This document shows positions 48,870 to 57,513 of a stretch of DNA of 64,000 nt, one piece after another (within the stretch, counting starts at the first letter, position 1; each line of letters opens with the position of its first letter). Location of the stretch: assembly GCA_029563035.1 (NCBI GenBank), contig JAKQTP010000123.1, forward strand, positions 136,186 to 200,185, read 5' to 3'. Below the pieces are notes generated by a model that searched no databases, was not told the origin of the DNA, and worked only from the letters and a program-made list of their open reading frames with translations. The stretch is from an archaeon (GTDB lineage Archaea > Iainarchaeota > Iainarchaeia > CSSED10-239). The position numbers were made by a program, and so were the translations under genes.

Positions 48870-49034
48870 CTATTTACCTTCAATTATTCTTTCTTTCATT
48901 AGTTTAGTTTCTTTTCCTTTTTGTTTGTGAGAAAGATACTTCCATCTATTCTTAAGTTCTTTCTTATCTTTATCCTCTGTAATACCAACTACTCTACAAT
49001 ACCTGTTAATTAAAGTCATTGTCTTTTCTCTCAT
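48870..49034 (-). CDS. Small basic protein (54 aa)
   Basis: TLINRYCRVVGITEDKDKKELKNRW then Lys-rich tail. Its leader region upstream contains two strong hairpins. Confidence 0.45.
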   Translation of the reverse strand: MREKTMTLINRYCRVVGITEDKDKKELKNRWKYLSHKQKGKETKLMKERIIEGK

Positions 49035-49071
49035 GTATATCTCCTGATAATAAATTAGATGTCAAAGAAAG

Positions 49072-49125
49072 AGACCTAGATTTTTAGGTCTAGGTCTTAG
49101 AGAGGAATGAATAGTATTCATTCCT
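49072..49125 (-). promoter_or_regulatory. Two hairpins in an intergenic leader
   Basis: AGACCTAGA/TCTAGGTCT (9-bp stem, 49072-49097) and AGGAATGAAT/ATTCATTCCT (10-bp stem, loop of 3, 49103-49125) lie back to back between minus genes. Could form a terminator or control the 54-aa gene downstream. Confidence 0.55.
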
Positions 49126-49202
49126 AAATAGGAGGCTTTGAGAAACTTCAACTAGCTATCATATATAATAATATCTCCTGATTGTTTTTTTCTATATAAA
49201 TT

Positions 49203-49451
49203 TTATTGTAAAAGATTTTTTAAATCTATTATAACACATTCTAAATCTTCTAATTCAGTGTAAAACATGATTATATCTATGCTCTCATTTTCTATATGAA
49301 GTTTCTTTTGAAGAAAAGATGATTTTGTATTATAAGATATTAACTCCTTTTGAGTAGGAAAATTTATACCAGTACATTCTATAATTCTATTAAATAGAGT
49401 TTCTGTTCTTCGCGTATACTCGTCAATTAAATCTTGTATTTTATCTCTCAT
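49203..49451 (-). CDS. Small helical protein
   Basis: 82 aa from the ATG preceded by AAGGAG. DKIQDLIDEYTRRTETLF and FYTELEDLECVIIDLKNLL are coiled-coil-like. Confidence 0.5.
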   Translation of the reverse strand: MRDKIQDLIDEYTRRTETLFNRIIECTGINFPTQKELISYNTKSSFLQKKLHIENESIDIIMFYTELEDLECVIIDLKNLLQ

Positions 49452-49453
49452 AT

Positions 49454-50059
49454 TCACTCCTTATAAAAAGAAAAAGTACCCATTGTAGTTTTAGATGATC
49501 TACCACGATAAGTAGTATACTTTGTCATTTTCCATTTTTTAAAGTTAAAAGATTGTGTGGCTTCTTCCAAAGAAATAGGAATTAGCCTATTGCTGTAATC
49601 TAGAATACTATTAAAAACAATTAATATATCTCTTATATTACAAGCATCAATTGATGTTATAATTCTTTTTAAACCTTTTAATCCATTTGGAAAATAATCA
49701 CAACTATCAAAATTAATAATTGCTGGTAGCTGATTTTTTGCTAATAAAGAAAAATCAAATGAGCAGATGTCTTGTTTAAGCCAGATAGGACCTTTAAATT
49801 TACTATTTCTATTGTGTGTATCAAAGTTCTTATTTTCAAAACTAATCAGTTGTTCTTTTTGTATTAACTTCTTTTTAAGAAGATGATATAATTCTGTATT
49901 TGGAATAATTCTTCCAAAATCGTCTATACAAGGTCCTGCTAAAGTAAAATACTTTCTATCACAGGGAATAGAAGATTTACCTGTGATAGAAAGATAATTA
50001 GAGAAGATCATTTCTTCTCTATTTAATAATTTTTCTGGATCTGTATATAGTTTAATCAT
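49454..50059 (-). CDS. Hypothetical protein
   Basis: 201 aa. SIPCDRKYFTLAGPCIDDFG and PAIINFDSCDYFPNGLKGLKRI suggest a Rossmann-like domain, similar in feel to uncharacterised phage enzymes. Not assigned. Confidence 0.55.
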   Translation of the reverse strand: MIKLYTDPEKLLNREEMIFSNYLSITGKSSIPCDRKYFTLAGPCIDDFGRIIPNTELYHLLKKKLIQKEQLISFENKNFDTHNRNSKFKGPIWLKQDICSFDFSLLAKNQLPAIINFDSCDYFPNGLKGLKRIITSIDACNIRDILIVFNSILDYSNRLIPISLEEATQSFNFKKWKMTKYTTYRGRSSKTTMGTFSFYKE

Positions 50060-50437
50060 TTATCTACTTTTTTCTTCAATCATATTATTAAGATCTTTTG
50101 CATACTTAAGAAATATTGAACGGATGAGTTCAAGAGTTTCTCTATCTTCGCAAGCACAATAAGAAAGAATATGATTTAAATCCTTCTCTACCTTCCCAAA
50201 AATTAAAGTTTTCTTTTGAACAAGAAAAGGACCTTCTTGAACGCAAGAACAAGAAGAATCAGATAACTCAAATTTACGCATATAATAGATATCTGCTTCT
50301 AATTTCCTTTTAGGAACACCGAGTTTTATTGAAAGTTCACTGGTAGAAACTCTATCGCATGCTTTAATCATTTGAGTAATACCTGGTACTTTTTGTTCAT
50401 ATTCTTGAAATCTTTTTACATATCTTTGCCCTTTCAT
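50060..50437 (-). CDS. Putative helix-turn-helix protein
   Basis: 125 aa. RVSTSELSIKLGVPKRKLEADIYYMRKFE is a clear HTH pattern. C-terminal helical part with several Cys. Possible transcription regulator. Confidence 0.6.
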   Translation of the reverse strand: MKGQRYVKRFQEYEQKVPGITQMIKACDRVSTSELSIKLGVPKRKLEADIYYMRKFELSDSSCSCVQEGPFLVQKKTLIFGKVEKDLNHILSYCACEDRETLELIRSIFLKYAKDLNNMIEEKSR

Positions 50438-50451
50438 TCTTTTCTCCTATT

Positions 50452-50676
50452 TTAATATGTACCCATTGTAATATGGGCTTTGATTGCTGCTATTTGCATC
50501 AGAGTATACTCATAATCAAACTTCTCATCATATCTTTCCAATATCTTCTGAGAAGAAAGATTTTTAAGATAGGCCTTAGCAATAAGTCTTTTATCCTTCT
50601 CTGTTACCTTAACAAGCTTTGGTCTTCTGTCAATTCTTCTATAAACAGAATCATGATATCTTCCAGTAGGTTTCAT
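50452..50676 (-). CDS. Small basic hypothetical protein
   Basis: 74 aa. Basic N-terminus (YRRIDRRPKLVKV) and helical LIAKAYLKNLSSQKILERY. No family recognised. Confidence 0.5.
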   Translation of the reverse strand: MKPTGRYHDSVYRRIDRRPKLVKVTEKDKRLIAKAYLKNLSSQKILERYDEKFDYEYTLMQIAAIKAHITMGTY

Positions 50677-50695
50677 ATATAAACTCCTTATTAAA

Positions 50696-51094
50696 TTAAA
50701 TTTTTTCTAATGTAACTGTAGTTTTAAATTCTCCGTCACCTCCTGTATTAGCAAAGAAACAATATTCAAATGATTCATCAAGATAATCAGTATCAGAAAG
50801 AAAATCTGACCAATACTGATCATCTGTCTCAGATGAAGAAAATAGATAGCAAACATCACCTATTACAATAGTACCTTTTGTTTTAAGAATAAAGTTATGT
50901 TTTATCTTACCTGCCCAGCAGTTAGGAATAGAAATAGAACACTTATATTCACCAGGTTCTACTTCTACTTTTTTACAAAGACTGGAAGCAGTACTACCAA
51001 ATTTGCCACCACAAGATTCTATATAATCAAGATCAACCACGCTAATATTTCCTGCATCTACGCCATACGAACCTGTAATAATTTGTTTAGACAT
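50696..51094 (-). CDS. Conserved phage protein, beta-rich
   Basis: 132 aa. SYGVDAGNISVVDLDYIESC, KGTIVIGDVCYLF and GGDGEFKTTVTLE: resembles a family annotated DUF4241-like or unknown in phages, with a conserved GDxCY motif. Function unknown. Confidence 0.6.
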   Translation of the reverse strand: MSKQIITGSYGVDAGNISVVDLDYIESCGGKFGSTASSLCKKVEVEPGEYKCSISIPNCWAGKIKHNFILKTKGTIVIGDVCYLFSSSETDDQYWSDFLSDTDYLDESFEYCFFANTGGDGEFKTTVTLEKI

Positions 51095-51116
51095 TTTAAG
51101 CCTCCTTTTTATTTAT

Positions 51117-51293
51117 TTACTCTATTTCCTCTGCATTAGTAAATTCAAAATAATGAATTACTTTATTTGTTTTAGGATCAAATATTTCTATTTGAGTATC
51201 TGTAAAACAGATACCAATATTATTCACAGAATCAACAAAAGCTTGTCCTATAACATCAGCAGCATAGAACTTTCTATAAAGTTCATTTCTCAT
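51117..51293 (-). CDS. Small hypothetical protein (58 aa)
   Basis: FVDSVNNIGICFTDTQIEIFDPKTNKVIHYF is beta-rich. Overlaps the membrane-protein gene end by 11 bp. Confidence 0.45.
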   Translation of the reverse strand: MRNELYRKFYAADVIGQAFVDSVNNIGICFTDTQIEIFDPKTNKVIHYFEFTNAEEIE

Positions 51294-51669
51294 TCTTCTT
51301 CTCCTTGATAATATAATTGATAGTTTTTACATCGAAATTATTTATAGATACTTCTTTATAAATGTTATCTAAATTAGATTTCCATATAAGGTCTGTTTTT
51401 TCTAGAACAGTATGATCGTCTAAAATCAAGATAATCTTTTCATCAAATTCTATAGTTTGAAGAACATCTACATGTTTAGAAATCTTTGTTTTATCAGAAA
51501 AACCTAAGAACATAATTACAACTGCAAATACTACACTTAATATCATTACAGAAATAGTAACCCATCTAAATTTTGAAGACTCATAATTATTTACTAAATA
51601 AGAATGTATTCCTGTTGAACCTATACCTACTATCATTGCTGCTATTAATAACCAAAAATATATTGGCAT
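51283..51669 (-). CDS. Membrane protein with soluble C-terminus
   Basis: 128 aa. Two hydrophobic helices (FWLLIAAMIVGIGSTGIHSYL; VTISVMILSVVFAVVIMFL), then a soluble domain. Unknown. Confidence 0.5.
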   Translation of the reverse strand: MPIYFWLLIAAMIVGIGSTGIHSYLVNNYESSKFRWVTISVMILSVVFAVVIMFLGFSDKTKISKHVDVLQTIEFDEKIILILDDHTVLEKTDLIWKSNLDNIYKEVSINNFDVKTINYIIKEKKNEK

Positions 51670-51682
51670 TACAAAATCTCCT

Positions 51683-51889
51683 TTATTTAGTTTCTATCCT
51701 AAACTGAAATCTTTTTAATGTAACTACTTTAGTTGTAAAATAATCTTTAGAAAATTCTACCTCAAAATCAGAAAAATTAGAATAAATATGTACAATTACA
51801 CCTCTATCTCCTTTGTAGAGATAAAATTCAGGTAGATCATCTACCAAAGTTATTATATCATGTTCTGATAGTGAAGTGTCTAATAACAT
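51683..51889 (-). CDS. DUF4926-like protein
   Basis: 68 aa. LSEHDIITLVDDLPEFYLYKGDRGVIVHIY...VEFSKDYF matches the DUF4926 pattern (hDIVxLxxDLPExxLxKGdxGvVVHiY). A small SH3-like domain; DUF4926 is often found in toxin-antitoxin-like or phage contexts. Confidence 0.7.
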   Translation of the reverse strand: MLLDTSLSEHDIITLVDDLPEFYLYKGDRGVIVHIYSNFSDFEVEFSKDYFTTKVVTLKRFQFRIETK

Positions 51890-51970
51890 TTTTTATTAAT
51901 CTCCTTGTGATGTAGTATTATACTTAAAAAATGAGTAATAACTTTTATTTTTCTTTTTTGGAGAAAAGAG

Positions 51971-52357
51971 ATGCTACATCTAAACTCAAATACAATCGTT
52001 TTTGCTATAGGAAATAACCAACACGTTATTAAGTTTGCAAACAATCTAGAAGATTTAGTGCAGCAAACTAAAAGATTAATAGATTCATTAACTAATCCGG
52101 AGAATTTAAAAAATTTAGATACTGATGTAGCATCTCCGTATACTGTTACATTATTTGCTAATCAGCAAAAACAAAAACTAGATCAAATAGAAAAACAATT
52201 AGAACCAACTCTTCAACAATTTAAAAAACAAATTTTAGATATCTATAATGAAGTAGAACTTTATACAAGAGATATGTATAGTTATAATAATCTAACTGGT
52301 GAAACATATTCTGTTAGTGATATTGAATTACCTAGAGAAAAATCATATATAGTATAA
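51971..52357 (+). CDS. Plus-strand coiled-coil protein, first of a pair
   Basis: 128 aa; good SD (GGAGAAAAG). LHLNSNTIVF and IKFANNLEDLVQQTKRLIDSL start, then long coiled coil. Divergently transcribed from the DUF4926-like gene, so the 80-bp gap must hold divergent promoters. Possible scaffold or structural accessory. Confidence 0.6.
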   Translation: MLHLNSNTIVFAIGNNQHVIKFANNLEDLVQQTKRLIDSLTNPENLKNLDTDVASPYTVTLFANQQKQKLDQIEKQLEPTLQQFKKQILDIYNEVELYTRDMYSYNNLTGETYSVSDIELPREKSYIV

Positions 52358-52359
52358 TT

Positions 52360-52698
52360 ATGTTCAGTTTAAATTCTAAATATGTTGTTAGTGAATATGA
52401 TTCACTAAGAGTTATCAAAGCAACGGAAGATAACTTAATATCTTTAATAGAAACAGAATTAAGAAGCATCTCTGATAATCTAGAATACCTAGATGAATCT
52501 AAAACATCTAAGCAAGATGCTACTAATTTTGTTCATTTTATAAAAGATGAGATAGGTAAATTAAAAGATCCCTATGAATATGCCAAAGAAAATTTAACCT
52601 CATTGGAATTCTATTTAAAAGATCTTCTTAAAAGAACAGAAGACTTTCTAATCTACAACATGCAGTTAAAAGACAATAGTATCCACGGTTTATCCTAA
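52360..52698 (+). CDS. Plus-strand coiled-coil protein, second of a pair
   Basis: 112 aa, 2 bp after its neighbour. MFSLNSKYVVSEYDSLRVIK, then helices to FLIYNMQLKDNS. Similar layout to the preceding gene suggests duplication. Converges with the minus array at 52690-52698 (9-bp overlap). Confidence 0.6.
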   Translation: MFSLNSKYVVSEYDSLRVIKATEDNLISLIETELRSISDNLEYLDESKTSKQDATNFVHFIKDEIGKLKDPYEYAKENLTSLEFYLKDLLKRTEDFLIYNMQLKDNSIHGLS

Positions 52699-52893
52699 TA
52701 CTAATATACTCTCCTCTTTAATTAATTTTTCCAAAACGCGTGATGTTATATATAAATGCTTTGGGAATACTTTACTTTCAAAATAATATTCTCCTGCGTG
52801 GAGATCTCGTTTTGATATAACAAGTACTTGTCCTCTTTCAAATGTACATCTGTGATCAAAATTCTTTACTACTATAAATTTATTGATTTTCAT
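52690..52893 (-). CDS. Small-protein array member
   Basis: 67 aa. KFIVVKNFDHRCTFERGQVLVISK then LYITSRVLEKLIKEESILVL: a clear member (N-terminal strand, RGQ turn, C-terminal hydrophobic helix and strand). Unknown function. Confidence 0.6.
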   Translation of the reverse strand: MKINKFIVVKNFDHRCTFERGQVLVISKRDLHAGEYYFESKVFPKHLYITSRVLEKLIKEESILVLG

Positions 52894-53128
52894 AGATAAC
52901 TTCTATATAATCTTCTTTAAGATATCTTCTAAAATCTTTTGTAGTCAATAGAGGAGCACCTTTTTTAAATATACTAAAATTTCTTAATTCAATTCTAGGT
53001 CCATTATCAGGAAAACCAAAATCTACATAACCTTTATATCTTACAATAACATCAAAGATTTGATTAAGATAATTAACACGAGGATATTCACTCAACACAA
53101 ATATTGGTTTTACTATTTTAACTTTCAT
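52880..53128 (-). CDS. Small-protein array member
   Basis: 82 aa from the ATG. VKIVKPIFVLSEYPRVNYLNQIFDVIVR and TTKDFRRYLKEDYIEVIY. The FRRYLKxDxIEVI end is a good family landmark. Confidence 0.6.
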   Translation of the reverse strand: MKVKIVKPIFVLSEYPRVNYLNQIFDVIVRYKGYVDFGFPDNGPRIELRNFSIFKKGAPLLTTKDFRRYLKEDYIEVIYENQ

Positions 53129-53390
53129 TAACAATTACCATTGTACCATCTTTAATCCATTCTCTAAACTCGGAAGACATAAGATATAATGGATTTCCTA
53201 TTCCACCTTCTCTTTCTATTATAAGATTCCAAATATATCCATTTTTGTGATTAGTCCCATTGTTGAAAGGCTTTATATACTTTTGTTCATCTTTTGTAAG
53301 CGGTCTAATTCTATATATAACATTCTGTGTAAGAACTACACTAGAACGGCTGTTTTCATCATCGATTTCCCTAGTTACTCGTACTAACAT
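53118..53390 (-). CDS. Small-protein array member
   Basis: 90 aa. RVTREIDDENSRSSVVLTQNVIYRI then YLMSSEFREWIKDGTMVIV; the FREWIKDGxMVIV end matches the others. Confidence 0.6.
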   Translation of the reverse strand: MLVRVTREIDDENSRSSVVLTQNVIYRIRPLTKDEQKYIKPFNNGTNHKNGYIWNLIIEREGGIGNPLYLMSSEFREWIKDGTMVIVNES

Positions 53391-53578
53391 ATTATTTTCA
53401 ATTGTCCTTCTAAAAGAGCTTGTTTAAAATTCTTTCTAGACCAAAGCAAACTGCTGTTATATGGATTCATTAATTTTGCACTAAGATTTTTTGCATTTAC
53501 TATATAAAATTTACTTTTTTCTATTCTAGATAATTCGATAATATAAATCTTACCTGAAGGGATATATTTTATTAACAT
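53384..53578 (-). CDS. Small-protein array member
   Basis: 64 aa. LIKYIPSGKIYIIELSR start, RKNFKQALLEGQLKII end. Same layout. Confidence 0.6.
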   Translation of the reverse strand: MLIKYIPSGKIYIIELSRIEKSKFYIVNAKNLSAKLMNPYNSSLLWSRKNFKQALLEGQLKIIC

Positions 53579-53817
53579 ATTACTTGCATATCTCTATTTC
53601 TTAACCACTTTCTGAAATCTTGAACACAGATACTTTGTGTCCTGTTCAGACTCTTATCTACATCTACATAATCTAAAGCAGATAAGAGTATTTGCCAATC
53701 CTCTGTAAATCTTCTATCAAAAGGAATAACTTCTACTGCGTATTTAATATTTGGATAAATACGAGCAAAGGTTCGATTATCCCCTGGGTCAATATCTCTT
53801 CTAAAGATCACTATCAT
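53572..53817 (-). CDS. Small-protein array member
   Basis: 81 aa. IVIFRRDIDPGDNRTFARIYPN start, VQDFRKWLRNRDMQVI end. Same layout. Confidence 0.6.
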   Translation of the reverse strand: MIVIFRRDIDPGDNRTFARIYPNIKYAVEVIPFDRRFTEDWQILLSALDYVDVDKSLNRTQSICVQDFRKWLRNRDMQVIC

Positions 53818-54040
53818 TTATTAAAATTATATCTCCATTTTTGATAGCTTGTTTAAAAGCTCTAGTAGATAAATACTTCCACATATATCCACCGGATTCT
53901 GAAGATAATCGAATATCACTATCTGCATCAATGCTTACCATATAGAAGCTGTCACTATCAATAATTCTATTTCTATCACTAGAAAAAAACTTATCTGAAT
54001 TAAGAGATTCATGTAGTTGATTTTTAACAAATATCTTCAT
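53801..54040 (-). CDS. Small-protein array member
   Basis: 79 aa. KIFVKNQLHESLNSDKFF and DADSDIRLSSESGG, YLSTRAFKQAIKNGDIILI. Closely related to the gene at 54718 (KIYVYKILHQSANSDS ... DIRLSD ... YLSTSSFRENLKNKNIRVL). Confidence 0.6.
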   Translation of the reverse strand: MKIFVKNQLHESLNSDKFFSSDRNRIIDSDSFYMVSIDADSDIRLSSESGGYMWKYLSTRAFKQAIKNGDIILINDSDL

Positions 54041-54250
54041 TTAAAAAACCTGAATTATATTATTTTTAACAAGCAAACAGAGAGTTCCATATCTCCATTG
54101 AGTTCTGACATAATGATATTTATACTTCTTATTATAATAGATATGTTGATTATCTAGATAACTATTAAAAGTATACACTTCACCTCTTCTACAATCATTA
54201 AAAGATTGTGTAAAAATAAATCGTTTTGGAATCTTATATGTTGTAGGCAT
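54041..54250 (-). CDS. Small-protein array member
   Basis: 69 aa. KIPKRFIFTQSFNDCRRGEVYTF is almost the same as IPKRFIFISDYKDCKRGEVHIF of the next gene: a recent duplicate pair. Confidence 0.65.
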   Translation of the reverse strand: MPTTYKIPKRFIFTQSFNDCRRGEVYTFNSYLDNQHIYYNKKYKYHYVRTQWRYGTLCLLVKNNIIQVF

Positions 54251-54264
54251 TGATTTTTAATTAT

Positions 54265-54462
54265 TTAAAAAGGAAGTATAATTTTCATTTTTACTAGATT
54301 TCTTAAAAAAGATTTAGGCCAATAACTTTTATATTGGCCAGATCTAGTTTTATACGTATACACCAATTGTTGTTTAGTTGTATCAAATAAATCAAAAATA
54401 TGTACTTCACCCCTTTTACAATCTTTATAATCAGAAATAAATATAAATCTCTTCGGTATCAT
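54265..54462 (-). CDS. Small-protein array member
   Basis: 65 aa from the ATG aligned with its duplicate at 54041. IPKRFIFISDYKDCKRGEVHIF start and LRNLVKMKIILPF end. Confidence 0.65.
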   Translation of the reverse strand: MIPKRFIFISDYKDCKRGEVHIFDLFDTTKQQLVYTYKTRSGQYKSYWPKSFLRNLVKMKIILPF

Positions 54463-54463
54463 A

Positions 54464-54721
54464 TTATTTAATTTCTGTTTCAACTTCAATTGTTTTTAAT
54501 ATTTTAATGTATTCCCACTTTTCTAATACTGCTAATGTTATTGGATTATAGTATAAGTCTGTATTCCAACCTTGATCCTTATTTCTAGAATGAACTATGC
54601 ATGAGTATCTAAATGCTCCTGGAACATGCCCTGCTTGTTGTAATTTCCAAATCTCACCTCTTTTTACGTCTAAAAGTTTATCTGCCACAACAATAAATTC
54701 GGTAACATAAGTGACTTTCAT
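54464..54721 (-). CDS. Small-protein array member
   Basis: 85 aa. VTYVTEFIVVADKLLDVKRGEIWKL start and LAVLEKWEYIKIL end; the KRGEIW turn is the shared landmark. Confidence 0.6.
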   Translation of the reverse strand: MKVTYVTEFIVVADKLLDVKRGEIWKLQQAGHVPGAFRYSCIVHSRNKDQGWNTDLYYNPITLAVLEKWEYIKILKTIEVETEIK

Positions 54722-54927
54722 ATCAAAACCCTAATATTTTTATTTTTCAGATTTTCTCTAAAACTACTAGTACTTAAATAACATCTAATATTATGACGGT
54801 CAGAAAGACGTATATCTTTATCATGATCTATATCTAACTCATACTCACCGGGTTCAATCCATTCTTTAACTAATATAGAATCGGAATTTGCACTTTGATG
54901 CAATATTTTATAAACATAAATTTTCAT
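54718..54927 (-). CDS. Small-protein array member
   Basis: 69 aa. KIYVYKILHQSANSDSILVKEW, DIRLSDRHNI and SSFRENLKNKNIRVL. Paralogue of the gene at 53801. Overlaps the DHH gene by 4 bp. Confidence 0.6.
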   Translation of the reverse strand: MKIYVYKILHQSANSDSILVKEWIEPGEYELDIDHDKDIRLSDRHNIRCYLSTSSFRENLKNKNIRVLI

Positions 54928-55871
54928 ATTTTTAACATCTCTTTTACCTCTGATAAAACTTGTCTAGCTCTATCCATACTCTGATCGATATGAATACCGC
55001 CTACGCCTTCATGACCCCCGCCGCCATATTTTTCACAAATCTCTTTTATGTTATGTCTACGTTTCTCTTGATTCCAAGGATTTTGAGAAATCGCAACGTG
55101 CCATCCTTTGCCGAAGTAACTCATATCTCTTATATAAGCAGTATAGATAGATTCTGGTTTCCATCTGAATGGAAAGTATCTATCAAATTTATGATATTTA
55201 GGAATCTCAAAAGTAACTATATCATCTTCTAATTTAGCGACTTTAACAAATTCTCTATATCCTTCTTCAAGTTTATTTTGAATTTTTGAGTATCTCCACT
55301 CCACAGACCAAGGTAGGTATCCATCCAATAATCTATACAAAAGAGTTCTATCATTAGAAAACATCTTAATAATTTCTTGCCGATAGTTTTCATCTGCATC
55401 TTCCATCTCTGCTAATCTAAATTTAGGTCCAAATGTTTTTGGATTATAAACATCATCTATACTTGGATATAGAGCGGAATCTACCATATTTACTTCTTTT
55501 ACAATTTCAAAAATTAATTGTTCATCTAAGAATTTATTTCTGTTTTTCATAAGAAAGATAGCTTCCGCACAACTTCTTGCAGAAGGATCAAAATTCCCTA
55601 CAAATTCAGTTGGAACGATTTTTCCCCACCCAGACGCATGATGATCTACCCAAAAGTCTATCGAGGGATTATATAGAAAATCTAGTACTATTAAAAACTC
55701 TGATGAATATTTCTTTTCTAAATCTAATTCTTGCCAGTTGGTAAGATTATAATTAACTGACTCCATCAAGAACTTTGATTTAGTATCACCAGAATCTTTT
55801 AATAATTTAATATACAAAATACTAGACATAATTCCATCTAGGTCTTGATGATAAAAGATTCTATGATTCAT
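54924..55871 (-). CDS. DHH-family phosphoesterase
   Basis: 315 aa from the ATG with GAGGAGAT upstream. FYHQDLDGIMSS (motif I), IVLDF (II), WVDHHASG (DHH, motif III) and C-terminal GGGGHEGVGGIH (DHHA1). Such enzymes hydrolyse short oligonucleotides or cyclic dinucleotides (NrnA/GdpP-like). The GIY-YIG gene directly upstream overlaps its start. Confidence 0.85.
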   Translation of the reverse strand: MNHRIFYHQDLDGIMSSILYIKLLKDSGDTKSKFLMESVNYNLTNWQELDLEKKYSSEFLIVLDFLYNPSIDFWVDHHASGWGKIVPTEFVGNFDPSARSCAEAIFLMKNRNKFLDEQLIFEIVKEVNMVDSALYPSIDDVYNPKTFGPKFRLAEMEDADENYRQEIIKMFSNDRTLLYRLLDGYLPWSVEWRYSKIQNKLEEGYREFVKVAKLEDDIVTFEIPKYHKFDRYFPFRWKPESIYTAYIRDMSYFGKGWHVAISQNPWNQEKRRHNIKEICEKYGGGGHEGVGGIHIDQSMDRARQVLSEVKEMLKI

Positions 55872-56641
55872 TTTTTTGATCTCCTCGAAGGAATTATAGA
55901 CCATCCATCTTGTAAAAATTTTTCTAATTCTTCTGGAAAAATTCTTTTCTTTTTTGAATCCTTTTTCATATAAATTCTTCCTTTTAACTTCAAGCTCATT
56001 TTTTCTTTTATTTCAAGTGTTCGTTCTACACCAAAATGGTCTTCAAAGGAAAGACCCTTATACCAAGGAACTTTTCCTTTATGAGAGGAACTCATTTTTT
56101 GTTTTAGTTCATCAGATCTACTCCAGGATCTTAATTTTTCTCGAGTTTCTGTAGAAACTTCATGACCTTGTAAGGAATTACTTATCTTTCTTTTAGTTTC
56201 TTCTGAGTGAATAAATCCTAATCTCCCATTAGATTTACCTATTTTAGCTTCTGAAATTTTCTTACTAATTTCATCCGCCTTTTCTTTTCCTACTCTCTCC
56301 TCTAATGTTTTTCCTTTTCTATTATCAGTAATCCCACCATCACCACCTAGAGCTATATTATAGCCATATTTATCTTCTCTACTGTGAAAAAATAGTATAC
56401 ATTCCTTTTCTGATTCGTTTAATTCTTCTTTTGAAGAACAGTATCCAAGTATTTCCCATTTGAATTTAAATGGTGAATATTTTCTAATACTATTATATAA
56501 ATATTTTGTTCCTTTATCTACATTGTTTTTAGCGTCTTGAAGATGCCATCTAATATAATCTTTAAAATTTTTAGTAGTTTTTCCTATATAAACTTTTTTA
56601 GTTTCAATATTAGTAACTTTATAAATCAATCCATATTTCAT
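55868..56641 (-). CDS. Free-standing GIY-YIG homing endonuclease with NUMOD repeats
   Basis: 257 aa. GLIYKVTN...KVYIGKT (GIY-YIG core), ECILFFHSRE, GYNIALGG; then repeated NUMOD3-type DNA-binding motifs (GFIHSEETKRKISNSLQG, ...EKLRSWSRSD, KMSSSHKGK). Inserted between the DHH gene and helical genes. An upstream 13-codon ORF (56658-56699, MKIYIYKEYKK) resembles a cut-off array gene, hinting at a disrupted neighbour. Confidence 0.85.
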   Translation of the reverse strand: MKYGLIYKVTNIETKKVYIGKTTKNFKDYIRWHLQDAKNNVDKGTKYLYNSIRKYSPFKFKWEILGYCSSKEELNESEKECILFFHSREDKYGYNIALGGDGGITDNRKGKTLEERVGKEKADEISKKISEAKIGKSNGRLGFIHSEETKRKISNSLQGHEVSTETREKLRSWSRSDELKQKMSSSHKGKVPWYKGLSFEDHFGVERTLEIKEKMSLKLKGRIYMKKDSKKKRIFPEELEKFLQDGWSIIPSRRSKK

Positions 56642-56724
56642 AATTATATCTTTGATCTTAAATTTCTTTTTTATATTCTTTATAAATATAAATCTTCATG
56701 ATAATAGATTTTAATTTTTTGCAA

Positions 56725-57069
56725 TTATTTGCCCTCAAATTTCTTTTTTAATCTTTCATATGTAGCACGATCTTTCTCTTCTTGAGTTTTATGTCTATCT
56801 TTTTCTTTTTGAAATCTAGATTCTTCTGCTTTAATTCTTTTTTCATATTCTTTATCTGTTTCTAATCTGGAGCCTCTAATAACTATTTGTCCAAAGTCAT
56901 AATCTTGATCTATATCTAAATAAAGGTTAACATGTGTTTCTTTGTACTTATCTCTATATCCATTTAAGATATTTATTGTTTTATCTAAATTATTAGTACT
57001 TAATTCATAAGTTAAATCTTCAGTTAATCTTTCTGGTATAAGTTCTCTTTTATAATTAACTTTCTTCAT
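56725..57069 (-). CDS. Hypothetical coiled-coil protein
   Basis: 114 aa. C-terminal ~45 residues are Lys/Glu-rich heptads. N-terminal part unknown. Confidence 0.55.
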   Translation of the reverse strand: MKKVNYKRELIPERLTEDLTYELSTNNLDKTINILNGYRDKYKETHVNLYLDIDQDYDFGQIVIRGSRLETDKEYEKRIKAEESRFQKEKDRHKTQEEKDRATYERLKKKFEGK

Positions 57070-57257
57070 AACTTTTCGGCCTCTAATATCTTACATAATT
57101 GTTCAAACAGTTCGTGCCTTTCTTCTGATGATTTCAAAGTAATATCGAAATATTTATTACCAGTAGCTGAAGTAAATCTAATACATAATTCACCATATTT
57201 TTCAATATGAATTACTTTAGATAAATCTAATAATTGATTGTTAATTATTTTCCACAT
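57066..57257 (-). CDS. Small hypothetical protein
   Basis: 63 aa from the ATG preceded by GAGGAGG. WKIINNQLLDLSKVIHIEKYG then SSEERHELFEQLCKIL. PH-like or KOW-like small domain is possible; not assigned. Confidence 0.5.
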   Translation of the reverse strand: MWKIINNQLLDLSKVIHIEKYGELCIRFTSATGNKYFDITLKSSEERHELFEQLCKILEAEKL

Positions 57258-57258
57258 A

Positions 57259-57501
57259 TTATTCTTCCTCCTCATCTACGCTGGGAACTCTTCTGATTAG
57301 ATCTACATATTCACCAAAATATTTATCAAATACATTAATAAGGTTTTCATAGTCACCAACCTGCATCTCTGATTGTATTTGCTTATAATCTACCCCTAAC
57401 TGTTTACCATAATTTCTAGCGTAAGCAAGAAGCACGAAAGCATTTCCTTCCGGACCATTTAAATCTATTTCTGGTTTATGATCAGATTTGGTTTTAATCA
57501 T
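57259..57501 (-). CDS. Small acidic hypothetical protein
   Basis: 80 aa. DLNGPEGNAFVLLAYARNYGKQLG is a pattern seen in short phage proteins of unknown function; acidic end (PSVDEEEE). Confidence 0.55.
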   Translation of the reverse strand: MIKTKSDHKPEIDLNGPEGNAFVLLAYARNYGKQLGVDYKQIQSEMQVGDYENLINVFDKYFGEYVDLIRRVPSVDEEEE

Positions 57502-57513
57502 ATAATCTACTCC

